Translations under genes and position numbers: made by a program
Assembly (NCBI GenBank): GCA_051418075.1
Contig: JBPRGG010000173.1
Span: 1 to 43,880, forward strand
Reading direction: 5' to 3'
Source of the DNA: JBPRGG01 sp051418075
GTDB taxonomy: Bacteria > Bacteroidota > Bacteroidia > Cytophagales > Cyclobacteriaceae
Length of the DNA: 43,880 nucleotides
Part shown: piece after piece, positions 1 to 7,023 of the stretch
Layout: the number at the start of each line of letters is the position of its first letter
Position numbering within the stretch: position 1 is the first letter of the stretch
The notes under the pieces: model-generated
Databases searched by the model: none
The model's input: only the letters and a program-made list of their open reading frames with translations
Told to the model about the DNA's origin: nothing

Positions 1-111
1 TTTGCTATTATTTTTTCTTTAGACAAGGCAAAATTTGAGAGCATAGCAGCGTTACGGTTGAAAATTTTAACGCAGTATAAAGGAAAAAGAAGGGTGAAAC
101 TAGTGAATTAA
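1..111 (+). CDS. C-terminal end of an unidentified protein (truncated by window start)
   Basis: Frame 1 is open from the first base to a TAA at 109-111, giving the last 36 residues of a protein that begins before the window. The piece is basic and ends in GKRRVKLVN. It has no motif I recognise. A basic, helix-like tail of this kind is seen in many membrane-associated enzymes such as family 2 glycosyltransferases, but that is only a guess. The next gene is convergent, with about 50 bp between the two stops. Confidence 0.5.
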   Translation, partial: FAIIFSLDKAKFESIAALRLKILTQYKGKRRVKLVN

Positions 112-164
112 TTTAGTAATTAACACACTAGGAACAAGACACTGCTTTTGTACCATGGCCGGGT

Positions 165-542
165 CTATATGTGAGATCTGGCTATGGCAAACAGCAACAG
201 GATCCAGCCAATAATAAAGAAAAGTCCTCCCAATGGGGTCAAAGCCCCCCATCTTCCCACTCCCGAAAGACTCAAAATATATAATGATCCTGAAAAAAGG
301 AGAATGCCGGCCAGAAAGGAATATACAACATAATTTAAAAGTTGATGTTCTATTTTTGACATCAGGATACCCACCAAAAGAATGGCTAAGGTATGGTAGA
401 ACTGGTACTTAACCGCCGTTTCGAAAGTGTCTGTCCTGCCGGTGGCTTCCAGAATCGTTTTTAGTCCATGTGCTCCAAAAGCTCCGATTCCGACAGATAA
501 AACGCCTAATATACAGGCTGCAATTAATGTGAATTTTTGCAT
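165..542 (-). CDS. DUF423 (YgdD-like) small membrane protein
   Basis: A 125-residue, very hydrophobic protein with about four membrane helices. The N-terminal GVLSVGIGAFGAHGLK matches the glycine-rich first helix and AFGAHGL signature of the DUF423/YgdD family of inner-membrane proteins, whose biochemical role is not established. Length is normal for the family. Its ATG (540-542) directly abuts the stop of the upstream yggS-like gene (TAA at 543-545), so the two are almost certainly co-transcribed and perhaps translationally coupled. Confidence 0.88.
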   Translation of the reverse strand: MQKFTLIAACILGVLSVGIGAFGAHGLKTILEATGRTDTFETAVKYQFYHTLAILLVGILMSKIEHQLLNYVVYSFLAGILLFSGSLYILSLSGVGRWGALTPLGGLFFIIGWILLLFAIARSHI

Positions 543-1223
543 TTATTGATAATTTCTTTGTCCAAAAATAGCGCTGCCTACTCTCACCATAGTGCTTCCC
601 TCTTCTACAGCAATTTTATAATCACTGCTCATACCCATGGAAAGCTCCCGCATTTCTATTCGGGGGTGGTCCTGGGCCTGGGTGCTCTTGATATTATCAA
701 ACAAGTTCCTAAGCCATCTAAATTCTTTCCTGATCTGGTCTTCATCTTCCGTAAAGGTGGCCATTCCCATTAACCCTTCAATTTTAACAAACTCAAATTG
801 ATTTATGGTGTCACTATGTAAAGCCTCCAATAATTCGGGTTCTGAAAACCCAAATTTTGATTCTTCTTCCGCAATATGTACCTGAAGCAGACAGTTGATC
901 ACCCGGTTGATCTTTTTTCCCTGTTTATTAATTTCTTTCAACAGCCTCAGGCTGTCTACAGATTGAATTAAATATACAAATGGCACCACATATTTCACCT
1001 TATTCCGTTGCAAATGACCAATTAAATGCCACTCAATATCCGGGGGTAGTGCTTCCTGTTTCTGAATAAGTTCCTGTACTTTATTTTCACCATATACTTT
1101 AAAATCAGCCTCATAAGCCTGCATAATCAAATCCGGGGGATGGGTTTTGGTTACAGCAATCAGCTTGCAATGGTACTGCTCTAAAAAAAGTTGTAATTCC
1201 TTAATATTGTCTTTTATACTCAT
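543..1223 (-). CDS. yggS: YggS/PROSC-type pyridoxal phosphate homeostasis protein
   Basis: This 226-residue protein is a single-domain TIM-barrel PLP-binding protein of the YggS/YlmE/PROSC family. The family buffers intracellular PLP and has no proven catalytic activity. Visible family motifs are the PLP-lysine stretch LIAVTKTHP, then YGENKVQEL, WHLIGHLQRNK and, near the C-terminus, the phosphate-binding LSMGMSSDY and VRVGSAIFGQR. The length is typical. The start is the ATG at 1221-1223, the first in-frame Met before the conserved region. It is the first gene of a two-gene unit with the DUF423 gene. Confidence 0.93.
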   Translation of the reverse strand: MSIKDNIKELQLFLEQYHCKLIAVTKTHPPDLIMQAYEADFKVYGENKVQELIQKQEALPPDIEWHLIGHLQRNKVKYVVPFVYLIQSVDSLRLLKEINKQGKKINRVINCLLQVHIAEEESKFGFSEPELLEALHSDTINQFEFVKIEGLMGMATFTEDEDQIRKEFRWLRNLFDNIKSTQAQDHPRIEMRELSMGMSSDYKIAVEEGSTMVRVGSAIFGQRNYQ

Positions 1224-1360
1224 TAAGTAATAATGCTTTATTTTTGATCGGTAAAAATCATATATTGTAAAAGTTATTAAAAATTAAAGTTATAATAATT
1301 TCTGAATACCAGGAAGAATTTAATCCGGTTAAGACAGATTTAACAAAAAAATAGTATCCC

Positions 1361-2914
1361 ATGCCTATTATTGGAAAGCTGCTTAAAAATGGAATCAAGA
1401 TCAGGGAAAGCATTGAACAGGAGTATTCCTCTCCTTTTGATCTGCAAAAATCCGAACTGAGAAAAATTCTGATATCTGCCCGGGAAACCAGGTTTGGCCG
1501 GCATCATAATTTCAAGGAGATCCTTAAAAATTTTAAATCACCGGCCATGCATCAGTTCTATCGTTCTTTTAAAGAGCAGGTTCCGATCCATACATACAAT
1601 AAAATGTATAATCAATGGTGGTATCAAACCAGGAGGGGCGATAAAAATGTATCCTGGCCCGGAAAAGTTAAATATTTTGCCCTGAGTTCCGGCACCTCCG
1701 AAGCTTCATCCAAATACATTCCGGTGACCCGGGATATGATCAAGGCCATTCAAAAGACCAGTATCCGGCAGATCTTAACGCTGTCACGTTATGAGCTGCC
1801 ACCCCATTTATTTACAACCGGCATCCTGATGCTTGGTGGCAGTACCCATTTAAATTTTAATGGAACCTACTTTGAAGGTGACCTGAGTGGGATCACGGCC
1901 TCTCAAATTCCCTTCTGGTTTCAGCACTTTTATAAACCAGGTCAAAAAATATCCAAAATATCCGAATGGTCCTATAAACTGGACGAGATCACGGAAAAAG
2001 CTTCCAGGTGGAACATTGGTGTAATTGTAGGGGTGCCGGCCTGGATCCAGATCCTGATGGAAAAAATCATTGATCATCATAAAGTGAAGCATATCCATGA
2101 GATTTGGCCTAATCTTAACATCTATGTACATGGTGGCGTATCTTTTGATCCCTATCGAAAAGGTTTTGAAAAATTATTGGGAAAGCCCCTGGAGTATATA
2201 GAGACCTACCTGGCCTCTGAAGGTTTTATTGCCTTTCAGGCTTTCCCAAAACGAAGATCCATGCGAATGGTTTTAAACAATGGCTTGTTTTATGAATTTG
2301 TACCTTTTAATGACAAAAATTTTAACGATGACGGTGAACTCCGGGATGATCCGGAAACCTTCATGATCGATGAAATAGAGGAAGATAAAGAATATGCCTT
2401 ACTGCTTTCCTCCTGTGCTGGAGCCTGGCGGTATATGATCGGGGATGTGGTGAAACTGGCCTCAAAAGAGGAAACTGAAATTGTGATCACAGGCAGAACC
2501 AAGCACTTTTTAAGCCTTTGTGGTGAGCATTTATCGGTAGACAATATGAACAAGGCTATAGAATTGGTATCCAATAAATTAAATATTGATATCAAGGAGT
2601 TTACAGTCGCCGGTATTCCTTACAAGTCTTTATTTGCCCATAATTGGTATATAGGTACTGATGACCAGGTAGATACTGAACAATTAAAAACCCTGTTGGA
2701 TGATTGCCTGATGGAACTAAATGATGATTACAGGGTAGAGCGAAGTGCTGCCTTGAAAAATATTTTTGTAGAGATCTTGCCAGCTAAAATCTTTTATAAA
2801 TGGTTAAAAGTACATGGGAAAGAAGGAGGTCAAAATAAGTTTCCCCGGGTGTTAAAAAAAGCTAAATTTGAAGCCTGGAAGTCATTTGTAGAGAAAGAAC
2901 AATATAAATTGTAA
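1361..2914 (+). CDS. GH3-family acyl-acid amido synthetase (adenylate-forming)
   Basis: A 517-residue protein of the GH3 family, ANL-type enzymes that adenylate a carboxylic acid and join it to an amino acid; in plants the substrates are hormones such as auxin and jasmonate. The phosphate-binding loop ALSSGTSEASSKYIP lies at about residues 107-121. A YLASEGF segment comes at mid-protein, followed by YMIGDVV and the hinge-like TGRTKHFLSLCGEHLS. Length is normal for bacterial GH3 proteins, whose natural substrates are mostly unknown. It lies 3 bp upstream of a LysE-family exporter gene, so the product may be an exported amino acid conjugate (inference). Confidence 0.9.
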   Translation: MPIIGKLLKNGIKIRESIEQEYSSPFDLQKSELRKILISARETRFGRHHNFKEILKNFKSPAMHQFYRSFKEQVPIHTYNKMYNQWWYQTRRGDKNVSWPGKVKYFALSSGTSEASSKYIPVTRDMIKAIQKTSIRQILTLSRYELPPHLFTTGILMLGGSTHLNFNGTYFEGDLSGITASQIPFWFQHFYKPGQKISKISEWSYKLDEITEKASRWNIGVIVGVPAWIQILMEKIIDHHKVKHIHEIWPNLNIYVHGGVSFDPYRKGFEKLLGKPLEYIETYLASEGFIAFQAFPKRRSMRMVLNNGLFYEFVPFNDKNFNDDGELRDDPETFMIDEIEEDKEYALLLSSCAGAWRYMIGDVVKLASKEETEIVITGRTKHFLSLCGEHLSVDNMNKAIELVSNKLNIDIKEFTVAGIPYKSLFAHNWYIGTDDQVDTEQLKTLLDDCLMELNDDYRVERSAALKNIFVEILPAKIFYKWLKVHGKEGGQNKFPRVLKKAKFEAWKSFVEKEQYKL

Positions 2915-2917
2915 TAC

Positions 2918-3565
2918 ATGCTGGCATTGATTAATGGGTTGGCATTTGGACTGGTTTTGGCGTTTTTTATTGGACCGGTTTTTTTTGCTTTGATTCAAAC
3001 AAGTATTCAGAGAGGATTTGTGGCCGGGGTCGGAATGGCCCTGGGAGTATGCATCAGCGATTCCATCTATCTGTGGTTGAGTTATCTTGGTGTTTCTCAA
3101 TTGTTGAATAATGATTCATTTAAATTGTTTCTCAGCCTGGGCGGGGGGCTGATCTTGCTCAGTTTTGGCTTGTTCTCTCTATTAAAACCATCACCGGCCC
3201 AACAAAAGATTGCCCGGGCAAATAATAACAACACGCTGATGAGACAAATTCTACGGGGATTCCTGCTTAATGGGATAAATCCTTCTGTTTTATTGTTCTG
3301 GATAGGCGTGGTAAGTCTGGTTTCGGTGGAATATAAGTACAAAGGATATGATATATATGTGTTTTTTGCTGCCATCCTGATTACGGTACTTACCACCGAT
3401 ATTTTAAAATCCTATCTGGCAATCAGGTTAAGGAGTCTGTTTACAACCCGGCTTATTTTAAATATAAACAGGATCGTGGGGCTGGCTTTGATCATCTTTT
3501 CTTTAAGATTATTTTATTTTGCCTTTCACCTGGAAACCCTGGTAGCATCCTCCTTGTACTTTTAA
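2918..3565 (+). CDS. LysE/RhtB-family amino acid exporter
   Basis: A 215-residue inner-membrane protein with about six predicted helices. It starts with GLAFGLVLAFFIGPVFFALI, the characteristic LysE first helix with the GP motif, followed by TSIQRGFVAGVGMALG. A second conserved region, GFLLNGINPSVLLFWIG, matches the family's N-P-x-x-x-x-F/W element. LysE/RhtB proteins export amino acids or related compounds by proton exchange. The start codon is 3 bp after the stop of the GH3 gene, which indicates one transcript. The substrate cannot be read from the sequence. Confidence 0.9.
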   Translation: MLALINGLAFGLVLAFFIGPVFFALIQTSIQRGFVAGVGMALGVCISDSIYLWLSYLGVSQLLNNDSFKLFLSLGGGLILLSFGLFSLLKPSPAQQKIARANNNNTLMRQILRGFLLNGINPSVLLFWIGVVSLVSVEYKYKGYDIYVFFAAILITVLTTDILKSYLAIRLRSLFTTRLILNINRIVGLALIIFSLRLFYFAFHLETLVASSLYF

Positions 3566-3663
3566 TCAGCTTTAGATTTGCTTGCATTCATCATCCAAAC
3601 CTTCTCTATTTCCAGGGGTTGCGCCGGATAAAATTTTGTGGTAAAAGTATTAACTGAACAAAA

Positions 3664-4707
3664 TCAGTCCTGCAGAACATTGCTTATGAAGGTGGACTTT
3701 AACAACATCCACAGTAAAAACAGAGCCACAGCCCAGGATAAATAGATCCAGTAAAAATCTGTGGTATCTTTATATCGGGTTTCCTTGATTTCTGCTTTTT
3801 CATATTTATCTATCAGGGCAAATACCTCCTCCAGAGCCCGGTTATCACTAACCCGGTAAAATCTCCCCTCTCCAATATCGGCAATTTGTCTGAGTGTAGT
3901 TTCATCCAGCGTATTTTCTACATACCTGGTCCGGCCAAAGAAATCTTTACCAAAAGGCACTTTTCCTTCCTTGCCTATGGCAATGGTATATATTTTGATC
4001 CCATAAGCATCGGCCAGTTCAGCTGCTGTGATCGGATCAATATTTCCGGCCGTATTATCACCATCACTCAAAAGGATCATCACTTTCGACTGTGATTCAG
4101 AGTCTCTCATGCGATTGGTGGCTACACCTAAAGCACTTCCGATGGCAGTTCCCCGGTTCTGGATCATATCAAAATTAATATCTTCAATATAAGCATAAAG
4201 CAATTGATAGTCGGTAGTTAAAGGGCTGAGAGAATAGGCATCACCGGAAAAAACCACCAAACCAATGCGGTCCTGAAATCGCCCGGCGATAAATTTCCTG
4301 GCTACGTCCTTGGCAGACTCTAATCTGTTGGGTTTAAAATCTTCAATCTGCATGGATTCGGAAATATCGATCACCAGCATGATATCAATCCCTTCTGTCC
4401 ATTGTTCTACCTTTTCATTAGTTTTTTGAGGACGGGCCAGGGAAACGATCAATAAAGAATAGATCAGGATAGCCAATAAAGCAGGCAGGTGCCTCAGTAA
4501 ATTTTCAGGCTTCCAGCGTAACTCTTTGGAGGGCATGGCTACTGCCAGCTTTTGCCTGTTCCTGTAATTGATGACCCATCTTACCAGAAAAAATAAAGGT
4601 ATCAGAAACAAAAGGTACAGTACCTGAGGAAACTCCCAGGTATAGTTATTGAATGTGGCCCAATTAAACCAATCCAGGGAGATCCAACTCCAGTTATCAT
4701 TTTGCAT
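3664..4707 (-). CDS. batA: BatA-like von Willebrand factor A membrane protein
   Basis: A 347-residue protein with two N-terminal membrane helices (VLYLLFLIPLFFLVRWV and a second around LPALLAILIYSLL), a periplasmic or cytoplasmic VWA domain, and a final C-terminal helix. The metal-ion-dependent adhesion site is intact: DISESMQ (DxSxS), a central threonine region and LSDGDNTAG. Such proteins belong to the Bat (Bacteroides aerotolerance) locus. Its start overlaps the end of the upstream gene by 11 bp, so it is the last gene of a three-gene operon. The usual batB and TPR-containing batC do not follow; the next gene is convergent. Confidence 0.88.
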   Translation of the reverse strand: MQNDNWSWISLDWFNWATFNNYTWEFPQVLYLLFLIPLFFLVRWVINYRNRQKLAVAMPSKELRWKPENLLRHLPALLAILIYSLLIVSLARPQKTNEKVEQWTEGIDIMLVIDISESMQIEDFKPNRLESAKDVARKFIAGRFQDRIGLVVFSGDAYSLSPLTTDYQLLYAYIEDINFDMIQNRGTAIGSALGVATNRMRDSESQSKVMILLSDGDNTAGNIDPITAAELADAYGIKIYTIAIGKEGKVPFGKDFFGRTRYVENTLDETTLRQIADIGEGRFYRVSDNRALEEVFALIDKYEKAEIKETRYKDTTDFYWIYLSWAVALFLLWMLLKSTFISNVLQD

Positions 4708-5614
4708 ATTTTATCTCCTCCACTTTTCTATGATATCGATCAATAGAATAATCCAGCAAATGATTGATTTTCTGCTCTAACTGCGTATCATGAGCCCCAC
4801 CATAGATAATTCGGTCAATGGTTTTCAACGAATTGCTTAATGAATTATTGGGGTGTTGAACAATTATTTCTTTGGTGGTGAGCTTGGTATAAGGAACCTT
4901 TTCCAGTTTTTCCAGATAACTTTTCCATTCATTAAGGATTATTTCTACCTGTTCCACCTGATTGCCATTCAAACTAACTTTCATCTGGTCAAATTTTTCA
5001 AGATATTTTCCATGGGCTTTTTTCAGCCTGTATAACTGAATTTTCTTTTTTATGGTTTTCCCGAAAAAGATAAATATAGCCAGGGCCACTACACCCAGAA
5101 CAGATAAGCCAATGATCAGGTAAGGATAATTGAATGCCCTGGTGACCTGTCGATAAAAACTGGAATCCTTAAGCGCTACCGAATCAGGTATTTGAGTGAT
5201 CAGTTCCTGCAGATACAATGAATCCGGATTGGCCAGGATGGCGGTACTGTCATTTTCTCTTAAAATAAAAACGGGCAAAGCCAATTCCTGTACTTTTTCA
5301 ATTTCAAAAGTTGTCAGGTAATATACTACACTGTCAATACTTAACAGACTATCTGATCTGGTAGGGAAAAATTCTTTATGATCAAGTTCAAAAGGGGCAA
5401 AATTATAACTTGAATCCGGAAAAATAACTTCTATCTCTTTAGGGTATTTTATAGAAAGAGAATAAGGCACAACTTCTCCGATCTTGATACTATCGGCTAA
5501 AAAGTAACCCTCGGGCCTAAGTTCCTGGCCTTGTACCAGCAGGGATAAGATCAGGCCTGTAATTACACCAACCAATTTTATGAAATGAGTATTTCCTGCA
5601 CCTGCTATTTTCAT
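4697..5614 (-). CDS. BatD/DUF4381-like membrane protein of the aerotolerance operon
   Basis: A 305-residue protein with an N-terminal signal or anchor (around LVGVITGLILSLLVQGQ), an extracytoplasmic beta-rich region of about 130 residues, one membrane helix (YLIIGLSVLGVVALAIFIFF, about 170-190) and a basic cytoplasmic tail of about 110 residues. This architecture and its position between DUF58 and BatA genes match the poorly conserved BatD/DUF4381-type component of Bat loci. I assign it mainly from context and topology, since the sequence itself diverges quickly in this family. It overlaps batA by 11 bp and starts 1 bp after the DUF58 stop. Confidence 0.65.
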   Translation of the reverse strand: MKIAGAGNTHFIKLVGVITGLILSLLVQGQELRPEGYFLADSIKIGEVVPYSLSIKYPKEIEVIFPDSSYNFAPFELDHKEFFPTRSDSLLSIDSVVYYLTTFEIEKVQELALPVFILRENDSTAILANPDSLYLQELITQIPDSVALKDSSFYRQVTRAFNYPYLIIGLSVLGVVALAIFIFFGKTIKKKIQLYRLKKAHGKYLEKFDQMKVSLNGNQVEQVEIILNEWKSYLEKLEKVPYTKLTTKEIIVQHPNNSLSNSLKTIDRIIYGGAHDTQLEQKINHLLDYSIDRYHRKVEEIKYAK

Positions 5615-5615
5615 T

Positions 5616-6503
5616 TTATCTGGCTGCTTTCAATGTTTTATTCCTGACTTTAAATAACTTGATCAACTTGGGGATATAATCTTCATCAGTGTTTATCTGG
5701 AGATAATTAACACTGTTTTTACGACAAAAAACCTCCAGAGCATCCCGGTTGTCGATATAGGTTTTTTTCAAACTTTTACGGAATGAGGTTGAAGAAGTGT
5801 TGATCCACACTGTCTTTTTACTTTCTTTATCAAATAATGGAATGATACCTAATCGGGGTAACCTTGTTTCGCGATTGTCAAATAAATGAATCACCACCAG
5901 GTCGTGTTTACGGGCCATGGCTTTCAGGTTATGGAAATAATTGTCATCCAGAAAATCAGAGATCAGCACAATCACACTGCGACGCTTGATCATGTTAAGT
6001 CCAAATAGGATGGCCTGACTCAGGTTTGTTTTGATCGATGAAGGATTAAGCCTGAACAGTGAATTCAATAATTCGTAGGCATGTCTGGCACCTTTTCCGG
6101 GTTTGATAAATTTTTCTTTTTGATCAGAATAGCAGATCAAGCCCACCTGACTATCTTCTTTAATAGAAGAGAGTGTCAGTACACCGGCTATTTCTTTTCC
6201 AATATCCAGTTTTTGTTTTCCCGGCAGGCCAATCTCCTGGGAGGCACTTACATCCAGTACAAAGAAAACCGTTTGCTCTTTTTCTTCCTTAAATGTCTTT
6301 ACAAAGGTACCGTGGCCTTTGGCTGATACATTCCAATCTATTCTACGAATATCATCTCCGTATTGATAAGACCGTACATCATCAAATTCAAGCCCTGAAC
6401 CCTTAAATATGGAATGAAAATCCCCCTGCATATGGGATTTTACTACTTTCCTTATTTGAATTTCATACTTTCGAAGCTTTTTATACAGCTCCTTTAAATC
6501 CAT
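5616..6503 (-). CDS. DUF58 domain protein (VWA-like, Bat operon)
   Basis: A soluble 295-residue DUF58 protein. The signature region is clear: GSGLEFDDVRSYQYGDDIR followed by RIDWNVSAKG, at about residues 36-65. A degenerate VWA core follows (FVLDVSASQEIG; later VIVLISDFLDD). DUF58 proteins normally accompany MoxR-type AAA ATPases and VWA membrane proteins, and are thought to take part in envelope stress or protein-complex maturation. This is the first gene of the operon. No moxR gene precedes it, because the upstream neighbour is divergent. Confidence 0.9.
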   Translation of the reverse strand: MDLKELYKKLRKYEIQIRKVVKSHMQGDFHSIFKGSGLEFDDVRSYQYGDDIRRIDWNVSAKGHGTFVKTFKEEKEQTVFFVLDVSASQEIGLPGKQKLDIGKEIAGVLTLSSIKEDSQVGLICYSDQKEKFIKPGKGARHAYELLNSLFRLNPSSIKTNLSQAILFGLNMIKRRSVIVLISDFLDDNYFHNLKAMARKHDLVVIHLFDNRETRLPRLGIIPLFDKESKKTVWINTSSTSFRKSLKKTYIDNRDALEVFCRKNSVNYLQINTDEDYIPKLIKLFKVRNKTLKAAR

Positions 6504-6522
6504 ATTCTCTATATTTAACCTT

Positions 6523-6543
6523 GTCGTACCTCAAAAATACGAC
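6523..6543 (-). promoter_or_regulatory. Inverted repeat over a putative promoter of the DUF58-batA operon
   Basis: GTCGTA (6523-6528) and TACGAC (6538-6543) form a perfect 6-bp inverted repeat with a 9-nt spacer, about 20 bp upstream of the DUF58 start. On the minus strand a TATTTTTG element, which fits the Bacteroidota -7 consensus TAnnTTTG, lies at 6532-6539 inside the repeat. I do not see a good TTTG at the expected -33 distance. Either an operator over a promoter or chance is possible. Confidence 0.35.
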
Positions 6544-6668
6544 CTAAACATCTTATTATTATTTCTGATTATAATAATGAACATAATAAAATGCTCATTA
6601 AAAAAATTGGTAATATATTTGCTACAATAATAACTGGTTCAAAATTAGGATTATTTTAAGTAATTTTA

Positions 6669-7022
6669 TTGGTGCAGCGTGTTTTTTTTATATTCATTAT
6701 CCTGATATTTACGGCTTGTGGTGATAATGTGCCTTCAGGAGTGCTAAGCCGGCAGGAAATGGCTTCGGTTTTGATAGATCTGCATGTGGCAGAATCAAAG
6801 GTAGACCGGCTTGGGGTGAGGACCGATTCAGCCAAGGTACTTTATGAATTAATGGAAGCAGAAGTCCTTGAGGATCATCATATTGATCAGGATACCTACA
6901 TGAATAGTCTTTCCTTTTACCTGGAAAATCTGAATAAATTTGAAAGTGTATATGGGATTGTAGTAGACAGTTTAAGTTTGCAGGAACAAATGGTCTCATC
7001 TGAAAACGAATCAAATCGTTAA
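6669..7022 (+). CDS. DUF4296 domain lipoprotein
   Basis: A 117-residue protein with a short N-terminal hydrophobic segment ending in a lipobox-like IFTAC, suggesting a lipoprotein matured at the cysteine. The segment LSRQEMASVLIDLHVAES matches the start of DUF4296, a small Bacteroidota-specific family of unknown function. The coordinates given use a TTG codon at 6669; a GTG at 6672 is the next possible start and gives nearly the same signal peptide. There is no upstream ATG. It lies 1 bp before mutS2, so the two genes probably share a transcript. Confidence 0.8.
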   Translation: MVQRVFFIFIILIFTACGDNVPSGVLSRQEMASVLIDLHVAESKVDRLGVRTDSAKVLYELMEAEVLEDHHIDQDTYMNSLSFYLENLNKFESVYGIVVDSLSLQEQMVSSENESNR

Positions 7023-7023
7023 A

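Noticed and set aside
537..773. 78-residue plus-strand frame over yggS
   Set aside because: Antisense to a well-conserved gene and without recognisable features.
6555..6578. ATTATTAT facing ATAATAAT before the DUF4296 gene
   Set aside because: Purely A/T repeats of this length are expected by chance in such an AT-rich spacer.
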